64,000 nucleotides of DNA from Caldicoprobacter oshimai DSM 21659. Lineage in GTDB: Bacteria; Bacillota; Clostridia; Caldicoprobacterales; Caldicoprobacteraceae. The stretch is from positions 744,001 through 808,000 of the forward strand of contig JAGB01000001.1 of the NCBI GenBank assembly GCA_000526435.1, given 5' to 3'. The notes below the pieces were generated by a model. The model was not told where the DNA came from and did no database searches. It was given only the letters and a program-made list of their open reading frames with translations. Shown here piece after piece: positions 57,795 through 64,000 of the stretch. Positions within the stretch are counted from its first letter, which is position 1, and each line of letters starts with the position of its first letter. Position numbers and translations under genes: made by a program.

Positions 57795-58769
57795 TTAATT
57801 TATAAAATGCTTTATATCTTCTATGGTCATATTTTCGTGCAGGGCCAGGTTGAGCCCATCGGCCAGCACATCGGCCACATAGCCTATCAGCAGGTCTATC
57901 TCCTTGGGAGTCACCACCAAATCCCCCAGCTCCTGCGTTACCACCTGATGCACCAAAGCATCCAGCTGGGCTTCGTCCATTTGCTTGAGCATCTGATAAA
58001 ACTGACTGCCCGGACTGGCCTGATCGGCAAACTGGTCTATCAGCATCTGCAGGGAATCGCGCCCTATGGTATATGCATAAACGACGGTGGGTACGCCAAT
58101 TGCGATGGTGGGAACGCCCAGCGTCTCCTTGTTAAGCCCCATCCGCTTGTTGCCTATACCCGAGCCAGGGCTTATACCGGTGTCGGCGATCTGTATTGTC
58201 ACTCCAATCCTGTCGGTCCTGCGCGAAGCCAGAGCATCTATGGCGATTACCAGGTCGGGCCTTATCTTCTCCACAATGCCCTTTATTATTTCCCCAGTTT
58301 CAATGCCGGTTATACCCAGTACGCCGGGAGCTACAGCGCACACCGGCCGCAGCCTGTCATCCACCTGGTCAGGCATATACTCAAGAATGTGCCGGGTAAC
58401 CAGCAACCTGTCGACCACCTTGGGTCCCAGCGAATCGGGAGTTATGTTCCAGTTTCCAAGGCCCACTACCAAAGTCACACTTTTCTTATTAAGGCTTACC
58501 AGTTTGCCTATCTCCTGTGCCAGGAGTTTACTGAGCGTTTCCTGAAACTCGGGGTCCCTGTTCTTTATATCGGGGGCTTCTAAAGTTATATAGTTTCCTT
58601 GGGGTTTGCCCAGGCTTTCCTCGCCCAAAGGAGATATGATGTGCACCCGTGAAATCTTTACCCCTTCCACCTCTTCCTCATCAACCTTGACCCCCGGTAT
58701 ATGGCCTCTGTTCTGTTGCTGATAAAGCTCCCGTGCTTCCAGCGCCAAATCGGTACGTATGTTTCCCAT
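57795..58769 (-). CDS. gpr: Germination protease GPR
   Basis: A 324-residue protease that degrades small acid-soluble proteins during germination. It begins with a short propeptide (RTDLALEARELY), then VGLGNWNITPDSLGPKVVD, APGVLGITGIETGEII, AIDALASRRTDRIG and ISPGSGIGNKRMGL. It is made as an inactive zymogen in the forespore. Confidence 0.96.
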   Translation of the reverse strand: MGNIRTDLALEARELYQQQNRGHIPGVKVDEEEVEGVKISRVHIISPLGEESLGKPQGNYITLEAPDIKNRDPEFQETLSKLLAQEIGKLVSLNKKSVTLVVGLGNWNITPDSLGPKVVDRLLVTRHILEYMPDQVDDRLRPVCAVAPGVLGITGIETGEIIKGIVEKIRPDLVIAIDALASRRTDRIGVTIQIADTGISPGSGIGNKRMGLNKETLGVPTIAIGVPTVVYAYTIGRDSLQMLIDQFADQASPGSQFYQMLKQMDEAQLDALVHQVVTQELGDLVVTPKEIDLLIGYVADVLADGLNLALHENMTIEDIKHFIN

Positions 58770-58980
58770 TTGTCCACCATCCTTTCAAAATTATAAACTC
58801 TCAAGCAAAGAGCTGTCTTGAAAAGTTTCAAGCAAGCCGTCACCTAAAAAGAACAAGCACTTCTCTTTCACTTCTTATAATTTATCATCAGGATTGGATT
58901 TTATACCTGAACCCCTAAAATCAAAACATACCCTGCTACACACAGCTTACGCTAACAGAGAATTAGTGCCAACTTAATTC

Positions 58981-59009
58981 TTGCATTGGCGCTTTACTCA
59001 TGGTAGAAT
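58981..59009 (+). promoter_or_regulatory. Sigma-A promoter of rpsT
   Basis: TTGCAT (58981-58986), a 17-base spacer and TAGAAT (59004-59009), 35 bases before the GTG start. Confidence 0.7.
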
Positions 59010-59043
59010 AATTACCGTTGAACTGGTAAAGGAGGTGAAATAG

Positions 59044-59328
59044 GTGGCAAATACCAAGTCGGCCCTTAAAAGGATAAGGATCATAAAAAAGCGTACCCTA
59101 AGAAACAAGATGATACGCTCCAACGTCAAAACCATGATCAAGAAATTTGAAAAGGCTCTGGAAGCCGGCGATATCGACGGTGCAAAAGCACTGTTCCCGC
59201 AAGTGGTCAAAAGGATCGATATGGCCGTTTCAAAGGGCGTTATTCACAGAAATACCGCCAACCGTAAAAAGTCCAGACTGGCTATCCGTCTAAATCGTGC
59301 ATTGGCACAGCAGCAAGCAGCACAGTAA
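59044..59328 (+). CDS. rpsT: 30S ribosomal protein bS20
   Basis: A 94-residue three-helix protein: ANTKSALKRIRIIKKRTLRN, KTMIKKFEKALEAGD, and GVIHRNTANRKKSRLAIRLN. GTG start after AAAGGAGGTG. It binds 16S rRNA early in assembly. It is the only core gene here in plus orientation within the otherwise minus block, as in Bacillus. Confidence 0.96.
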   Translation: MANTKSALKRIRIIKKRTLRNKMIRSNVKTMIKKFEKALEAGDIDGAKALFPQVVKRIDMAVSKGVIHRNTANRKKSRLAIRLNRALAQQQAAQ

Positions 59329-59524
59329 TATCCTCTACTTCCGTACACCCTTGAAGGCATGAACTCACCCTTTAAATTTGTGGGGGATATATAGTATCCC
59401 TTCCATAAACGACGCAACCACTCGATCTTTAACCGAATTGTATAATGCCAAAAACACAAAAACCGCCATTTATCCCCGGCCAAAAAGAGGGATACTGTGG
59501 CGGCAATTTTGTAATATGACGATT
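59329..59524. other. Spacer between rpsT and its terminator
   Basis: No ORF of note. A CCGCCA...TGGCGG pair (about 59461-59506) may form an extra hairpin upstream of the main terminator. Confidence 0.35.
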
Positions 59525-59562
59525 GAGCCATCGCCTCAGCAAGCAGGGTTGGCTCATTTTTT
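59525..59562 (+). terminator. Terminator of rpsT
   Basis: GAGCCA and TGGCTC arms (59525-59530, 59550-59555) followed by ATTTTTT. It overlaps the end of holA on the other strand. Confidence 0.65.
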
Positions 59563-60612
59563 GCACATGTTTATGATGAGCATTTCAATCCCCAGACGCT
59601 GCTGTATTCTTCCGCTCTTTATGCCGTAATCAACCTTCAAGCACTCCCTGAGCCCCCTCTTTAGCTGTTCCATGCTGAAATAACGGCTCTGCTCCAGCCC
59701 CTTTTTGACGGCATAAGGGTGAAGCCCCAGTTTCTGCGCTATCTCTCCTGCCGAAAGCCCTTTTTCAGCAAGGCCCTTGCATTGAAATATTATGCGCACC
59801 TGCCTGGCAATCAGCGCCAGCAATGCGAATATGTTTTGGCCCTCGGCCAACAGCTGATGAAGCAGAACGAGGGCCTGGTCGGTTTTTTTCATGCCTATGG
59901 CCTCTACCAGCTGGAATACGGTGTATTCCACAGCAGGCGTCACCACTTTATCGATGTCAGCGCGGGTTATCACATCCCTATCGCCTATATACACCATCAG
60001 CTTTTGAAGGTCGTTGTATATATCCTCCAGGCTGTTACCGGCAATACTCACGTAATACTTCAGGGCAGACGGCTCCATCTGCTTCCCGTGGCGCTTAAGC
60101 GTGCTTCTTATCCATGTCGCTATCTCCGCGGGCTTCAGCAGCTCAAACTCGATTACCTTACCCGCCTTATCTATGGCGGTGAATAGGCCCTTTCGCTTGT
60201 TGACCTCCTCGGTGCAATAAAAAACCAGGCAGGTGGAGGAGGGTATCCTGGGCAAATAGCTCTTGAGCCTGTCCTCGTCAATATTGCTGCGCCCTCCCTG
60301 CAGCAGGGCAGGCAGATCCTTTACCACTACCAGCCTTCTATCCGACATAAACGGCAGGGTCTCACAGGCATTGATGATATCGTCGGTGCTGGCAGCCTCG
60401 CCATCCAGCACCTGATAATTCAAGTCCTTAAGCCCCGGAGCTACCAGCGCCTGTGAAAGCTGTGAAAGCGCCTGTTCCTTCACATACCCTTCCTGGCCGT
60501 AAAACAAATACAGCCTGTCGATCTTTCCTTTTTTTATGTCCTCAAATATCTCCATGTAACCAGCCTTCAACTGATTCCACCCCTCATTATTTGGTCCTTT
60601 TATTGGTTCCAC
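59554..60612 (-). CDS. holA: DNA polymerase III subunit delta
   Basis: A clamp-loader subunit of 333-352 residues. LYLFYGQEGYVKEQAL is the N-terminal motif of delta; SDRRLVVVKDLPALL, LVFYCTEEVNKRKGL and the C-terminal PYAVKKGLEQSRYFS follow. Two starts are possible: GTG 60612 and ATG 60555; the second gives an N-terminus (EIFEDIKKGKIDRLYL) more like Bacillus YqeN. It opens the beta clamp in replication. Confidence 0.93.
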   Translation of the reverse strand: MEPIKGPNNEGWNQLKAGYMEIFEDIKKGKIDRLYLFYGQEGYVKEQALSQLSQALVAPGLKDLNYQVLDGEAASTDDIINACETLPFMSDRRLVVVKDLPALLQGGRSNIDEDRLKSYLPRIPSSTCLVFYCTEEVNKRKGLFTAIDKAGKVIEFELLKPAEIATWIRSTLKRHGKQMEPSALKYYVSIAGNSLEDIYNDLQKLMVYIGDRDVITRADIDKVVTPAVEYTVFQLVEAIGMKKTDQALVLLHQLLAEGQNIFALLALIARQVRIIFQCKGLAEKGLSAGEIAQKLGLHPYAVKKGLEQSRYFSMEQLKRGLRECLKVDYGIKSGRIQQRLGIEMLIINMCKK

Positions 60613-60669
60613 TACCCTTTATCCGCTTTAAAATAATTATAATTTATTTCCATCATACACACAAGCACG

Positions 60670-60699
60670 TTGACAAACCGTCGAATCTTTTGCTATAGT
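60670..60699 (+). promoter_or_regulatory. Promoter of lysA
   Basis: A perfect TTGACA (60670-60675), 18-base spacer and TATAGT (60694-60699), 55 bases before the lysA start. The short leader has no room for a lysine riboswitch. Confidence 0.75.
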
Positions 60700-60754
60700 G
60701 TTATCATTAAAAATGCAAATCGACTTTTTCCAACTTGCATATGGAGGGAAAAAC

Positions 60755-62008
60755 ATGGAGAGCTATTACACTGAAAACACCCGTTTTTATGGAAACACCA
60801 ATCCCAAGCGGCTTCTTGAAAAATACGGAAGCCCGCTTTACGTATACAACGAAAACATACTGAGAGAACGCTGCAGGGAAATGGTAAAGTTGGTCTCTTA
60901 TCCCAAGTTCCGGGTATGCTATTCGACAAAGGCCAATTCCAACATACACCTGCTTAAGATAATCCATGAGGAAGGGCTGCATGCTGATGCCATATCCCCC
61001 GGTGAGATATTCTTCCTCCAGAAAGCGGGGTTCAAGCCACAAGAGATCTTCTATATCAGCAACAACGTATCCCCCCAGGAGATGGAGTTTGCCATAGAAA
61101 AGGGGGTCACCATAAGCGTTGATTCGATATCGCAGCTCAAGCAGTACGGGGCCCTCAACCCAGGCGGCAAGGTGGCCATTCGCATAAACCCCGGAATAGG
61201 CGCCGGCCACAGTGAAAAGGTGGTGACAGCCGGCAACAACACAAAATTCGGGATATATCCTGATCTCATCCCCCAGGTAAAGCGCATATTGAAGGAGCAT
61301 AACCTGAAGCTGGTGGGCATAAATCAGCATATAGGCTCATTGTTTATGGAGCCAACGCCGTACGTTGAGGCCGCAAAAACCCTCCTCTCCATCGCCGAAA
61401 ACTTTGACGAGCTGGAGTTTATAGACTTTGGAGGCGGCTTTGGCATCCCCTATCGCAAGCAGGAAGGAGAAAAGCGCCTTGACCTTAAGGCCCTGGGAGA
61501 GCAGCTTGACGAAATAATAGGCAGCTGGACAGCAAAGCGCGGCATTTACCCCACCTTCCAGATAGAGCCGGGCAGGTACATCGTCGCCGAATGCGGCGTG
61601 CTGCTTGGCACAGTATACGCTGTAAAGCAGGGTTACAATACCACCTACGTTGGGACCGACCTGGGATTTAACGTACTCATCCGTCCCGCCATGTACAACT
61701 CCCACCATGATGTGGAGGTGTATGATGAAAACGGCCAGCCCGTTAAATTGAATGAACGCCAGAACACCACGGTTGTAGGCAACATCTGCGAGAGCGGCGA
61801 TATAATTGCCAAGAGTAGGCTCCTTCCCAAAATCAAGGAAGGCAACATATTGGGCATTATGGATGCCGGGGCATATGGCTACTCCATGGCGTCCAACTAC
61901 AACAACCGCTTAAGGCCGGCCGAAGTTTTGATAGACAAAAACGGCAACGACGTGCTGATAAGGAGAAGAGACACCTTTGATGACCTTTTAAGTACCTTCA
62001 ATTTCTAA
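60755..62008 (+). CDS. lysA: Diaminopimelate decarboxylase
   Basis: A 417-residue fold type III PLP enzyme. PLP lysine in VCYSTKANSN; HIGSLFMEPTPY; FIDFGGGFGIPY; EPGRYIVAECG; and GNICESGDIIAKSR with the substrate-binding Cys-Glu. It makes L-lysine from meso-DAP. The ATG at 60755 has TGGAGGG 8 bases upstream; an earlier start at 60698 has no support. Confidence 0.96.
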   Translation: MESYYTENTRFYGNTNPKRLLEKYGSPLYVYNENILRERCREMVKLVSYPKFRVCYSTKANSNIHLLKIIHEEGLHADAISPGEIFFLQKAGFKPQEIFYISNNVSPQEMEFAIEKGVTISVDSISQLKQYGALNPGGKVAIRINPGIGAGHSEKVVTAGNNTKFGIYPDLIPQVKRILKEHNLKLVGINQHIGSLFMEPTPYVEAAKTLLSIAENFDELEFIDFGGGFGIPYRKQEGEKRLDLKALGEQLDEIIGSWTAKRGIYPTFQIEPGRYIVAECGVLLGTVYAVKQGYNTTYVGTDLGFNVLIRPAMYNSHHDVEVYDENGQPVKLNERQNTTVVGNICESGDIIAKSRLLPKIKEGNILGIMDAGAYGYSMASNYNNRLRPAEVLIDKNGNDVLIRRRDTFDDLLSTFNF

Positions 62009-62015
62009 TGCCATT

Positions 62016-62037
62016 TGCGGAGGCTTAAGCCTCCGCA
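62016..62037. terminator. Terminator of lysA
   Basis: TGCGGAGGCTTAAGCCTCCGCA is a perfect palindrome 8 bases after the lysA stop, followed by a weak T run (TCGGTGTTTT). Confidence 0.65.
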
Positions 62038-62249
62038 TCGGTGTTTTATCATAAAAAACATTTGATGAAATATGAAACACAAAGCGCAAAGACCTGATTT
62101 AAAAATAAAAACGGCCGTACCACTGTACAAAGAAAGCATTGTATGGTATAGTAAAATAGCAGGCAAAATCTGTAATGAAAGCATGCTACGTTAGCCTCGT
62201 TGTTAATACCATCTAATAATAAAATATAAGGACAGGGGGTAAGAGGCTC

Positions 62250-63116
62250 ATGCAAACCGTTATCATTGCCGATACGTGCAGCGACCTCCCCTTTGAATAC
62301 GTTAAGCAGCACAACATTCCTCTCATACATTTTACATACAACTTCAAAGGCGCTGAATACGCCGATGACCTGGGTCAAACGGTGTCGTACAGATATTTCT
62401 ACAACGCCATGAGGGATGGAGAGGCTCCCACCACTTCCCAGGTAAACGCTCAAACCTACGCGGACATGTTCAAAAAATACGTCTCTGAAGGGAAGTCGGT
62501 AATATACCTCTGCTTTTCCTCCGCTTTGAGCGGCAGCTACAATAATGCCCTCATAGCCCGCGACATGATACTGGAAGAATACCCCTGGGCCGACATAACT
62601 GTCATCGACACCAAGTGCGCATCACTAGGCGAAGGGCTTTTGGTATACTACGCCATAGACATGCTTGAACGGGGCGCTTCCAAGGAAGAAATTATAAACT
62701 GGGTTGAACAAAACAAGTTGAAAATGCATCACTGGTTTACAGTGGAAGATCTGGTATATCTCAAGAGAGGCGGAAGGCTTTCGGGGACGGCCGCATTTAT
62801 AGGCAACATACTGGATATTAAACCCGTGCTCAATGTAGACAGAGAGGGACGTCTTGTCCCCAGGCTTAAAGTAAAGGGGCGCAAGAAATCCCTCCGTACG
62901 CTGGTGGAAAAGATGGAAGAGCACATCGTCAATCCAGAACAGCAGGTGGTGGCCATAAGCCACGGCGACTCATCTGAAGATGCCGAATACGTGGCGGGGC
63001 TGATACGTTCCAAATTCTCGGTTAAGGACATAATCATAAATCAAATAGGCCCTGTGATAGGGTCACATTCAGGGCCTGGTACATTAGCGATATTCTTCCT
63101 GGGAGGAGAACGGTAA
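62250..63116 (+). CDS. DegV family fatty acid-binding protein
   Basis: A 288-residue DegV protein: TVIIADTCSDLPFEYVKQ, SSALSGSYNNALIAR, VEDLVYLKRGGRLSG and GPVIGSHSGPGTLAIFF. It differs clearly from the DegV at 11035 (which has SAGAVISSHCGPGTVG), so the two probably carry different fatty acids to FakA. Ribosome binding site GGACAGGGGG. Monocistronic between lysA and its own terminator. Confidence 0.92.
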   Translation: MQTVIIADTCSDLPFEYVKQHNIPLIHFTYNFKGAEYADDLGQTVSYRYFYNAMRDGEAPTTSQVNAQTYADMFKKYVSEGKSVIYLCFSSALSGSYNNALIARDMILEEYPWADITVIDTKCASLGEGLLVYYAIDMLERGASKEEIINWVEQNKLKMHHWFTVEDLVYLKRGGRLSGTAAFIGNILDIKPVLNVDREGRLVPRLKVKGRKKSLRTLVEKMEEHIVNPEQQVVAISHGDSSEDAEYVAGLIRSKFSVKDIIINQIGPVIGSHSGPGTLAIFFLGGER

Positions 63117-63127
63117 ATTTTTTGATG

Positions 63128-63155
63128 GGGGAATCGCAAGCGCGATTCCCTTTTT
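63128..63155 (+). terminator. Terminator of degV
   Basis: GGGAATCGC and GCGATTCCC arms with a 4-base loop followed by TTTTT, 12 bases after the stop. Confidence 0.85.
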
Positions 63156-63172
63156 AATGCATCTTTTGGGCG
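63142..63172. repeat. Imperfect direct repeat, copy 1
   Basis: About 31 bases beginning GCGATTCCCTTTTTAATG; a second copy at 63207-63236 differs at a few positions. It includes the right arm and T run of the degV terminator. Confidence 0.6.
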
Positions 63173-63206
63173 TATATTCATCTAATAAAAAATCAATTAA
63201 TTCAGT

Positions 63207-63236
63207 GCGATCCCTTTTTAATGTATTTTTTGGCCG
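63207..63236. repeat. Imperfect direct repeat, copy 2
   Basis: About 30 bases beginning GCGATCCCTTTTTAATG; it overlaps the last codons of the zinc-ribbon gene on the minus strand. It suggests a local duplication. Confidence 0.6.
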
Positions 63237-63580
63237 CAATAGGGGCAATATGCAAAAGAACGATGGAGTACCGCACCACAGTTTGAACACTGATTGCCAA
63301 AATAGGTCTGCACCTCTTCAAGTCTGTTTACATCCACATCAGTGCTGTCCTTCAACTCGTTTACGTAGTCGGGCGGCACCCTAAAAATCCTGTTGCAGCA
63401 CCTGAACCTCATGTAGTACCTTTTGTTCCACTTAAATATCGGGATAAAGAAAAAGTGAAAATAAGTGTACTCCTCTATCAGTTCGCCCCTCGAGAGGCTA
63501 CCACACTTGCATATGACATTGGGGTATTCCCTTATAACCCTTTGTTTGTCCTGTATACCGAATATTCCGATGAAGATCAT
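63218..63580 (-). CDS. Zinc-ribbon domain protein, unknown function
   Basis: A 120-residue protein. It begins with a hydrophobic MIFIGIFGI segment, then a Cys pair (VICKCGSLSRGEL), an aromatic FHFFFIPIFKW stretch, a RFRCCNRIFRV pair, and a C-terminal zinc ribbon CSNCG...CPYCGQ. Proteins of this shape (zinc_ribbon_15-like) are common in Bacillota and have no assigned role. Upstream AGGAGGGAG supports the ATG at 63580. Confidence 0.8.
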   Translation of the reverse strand: MIFIGIFGIQDKQRVIREYPNVICKCGSLSRGELIEEYTYFHFFFIPIFKWNKRYYMRFRCCNRIFRVPPDYVNELKDSTDVDVNRLEEVQTYFGNQCSNCGAVLHRSFAYCPYCGQKIH

Positions 63581-63651
63581 ACTGCTCCCTCCTGAAAAAG
63601 CCCCGGGTATCTACTACTCTTATTATACCATTCAAACGGCTATCGTGTGAA

Positions 63652-64000
63652 TCATGCCAGTACCACTTTATCCACCTTTCGAGTGGCAACTAAATTGGCA
63701 CCTGTACCTGCTATATTCTCAACAAGCACATCGCCTATGTTTACGGGAGCCTTGACCTTCAACCCTTTTGTCTGCTTTAAAGCCTCCATTATCTTATCCC
63801 TTGGAATACTCCTGTCGGTCTTTGCCGATACCAGCCTGTGGGTTCCTCCTTCCACCCACACCGAGGTGGTAAGGGTGCGCAAGGGACATGTCATCTCCTG
63901 AACGGCGTAGCCTTTGCCGCGGCTGCATCCGTTGCCCTTGACCTCCCACTGGCCGTCTCCGCCGGGTTCAACATTCATTCTGCAGCCCCGGGGACACAGT
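63652..64000 (-). CDS. DUF1667 protein (cut by window edge)
   Basis: At least 116 residues. An ATG exists at 63978, but the frame is open to the window end and the upstream codons read LCPRGCR, the conserved N-terminal Cys motif of DUF1667, so the start lies outside. Later Cys residues are in GNGCSRGKGYA and EMTCPLRT. Genes of this family usually follow an FAD-dependent oxidoreductase of the glycerol-3-phosphate dehydrogenase type; that gene would be expected beyond base 64000. The cysteines may hold a metal or iron-sulfur cluster. Confidence 0.85.
   Translation of the reverse strand, partial: LCPRGCRMNVEPGGDGQWEVKGNGCSRGKGYAVQEMTCPLRTLTTSVWVEGGTHRLVSAKTDRSIPRDKIMEALKQTKGLKVKAPVNIGDVLVENIAGTGANLVATRKVDKVVLA

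Noticed and set aside
60613-60754. Lysine riboswitch upstream of lysA
   Set aside because: Only about 55 bases separate the promoter from the start, too short for the L box, and no L-box motif is visible.

Overview
The window reads as chromosomal DNA of a spore-forming Bacillota, most likely class Clostridia. It carries sporulation genes (gpr, spoIIP, yqfC, yqfD), strong Gram-positive ribosome binding sites, a CIRCE/HrcA heat-shock operon, a type A RNase P RNA, pyruvate phosphate dikinase, and the gene order classic for this phylum. GC content is moderate. I cannot name the genus from sequence alone.

Layout. Bases 1-5500 are accessory: the start of a membrane-anchored protein, a decayed DNRLRE surface protein, an IS200/IS605 (IS608-like) element with tnpA and tnpB, and a putP Na+/solute symporter interrupted by an in-frame TGA. 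Bases 5551-14050 hold a ParC/ParE-type topoisomerase pair behind a LexA-box promoter, a sirtuin, a DegV protein, a YkuS-like protein, a frameshifted MATE exporter and an orphan ribbon-helix-helix antitoxin. Bases 14200-26140 hold rnpB, a zinc-ribbon protein, Nif3, trmK, a CAT-anticodon tRNA, a lipoprotein, a YcdB/PepSY remnant, rpoD-dnaG, dgt and ppdK. Bases 26400-37900 are the conserved recO-yqzL-era-cdd-dgkA/PAP2-ybeY-pgpH-phoH-yqfD-yqfC block plus floA-nfeD. Bases 37950-53980 hold a secreted-type EEP nuclease, rpsU, hinT, an IS607-derived TnpB unit, mtaB-rsmE-prmA-dnaJ-dnaK-grpE-hrcA, a vapBC module, hemW and lepA. Bases 54465-64000 hold a broken femX-alr pair, spoIIP, gpr, rpsT, holA, lysA, a second DegV, a zinc-ribbon protein and a DUF1667 protein that runs off the window.

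Almost all core genes are on the minus strand, so transcription runs from right to left, as in the comEC-holA-gpr-lepA-hrcA-dnaK-era-dnaG-sigA region of Bacillus and Clostridium. The plus-strand genes are mostly insertions (IS element, vapBC, femX-alr) or independent units (putP, rpsT, lysA, degV). These core genes cover replication (dnaG, holA, topoisomerase), transcription (rpoD), translation and ribosome maturation (era, ybeY, lepA, rpsU, rpsT, prmA, rsmE, trmK, mtaB), protein folding, the cell envelope and sporulation.

The most notable points are: (i) a unit at about 39.98-41.7 kb in which the HTH of an IS607-type transposase survives as a 52-residue ORF overlapping a zinc-finger-less TnpB, followed by a strongly folded non-coding tail; (ii) five otherwise intact genes each broken by a single lesion (two in-frame TGA codons, three one-base frameshifts); (iii) a near-perfect LexA box just downstream of the -10 of the topoisomerase operon; (iv) an IS608-like TnpB whose RuvC-II motif lacks the usual glutamate.
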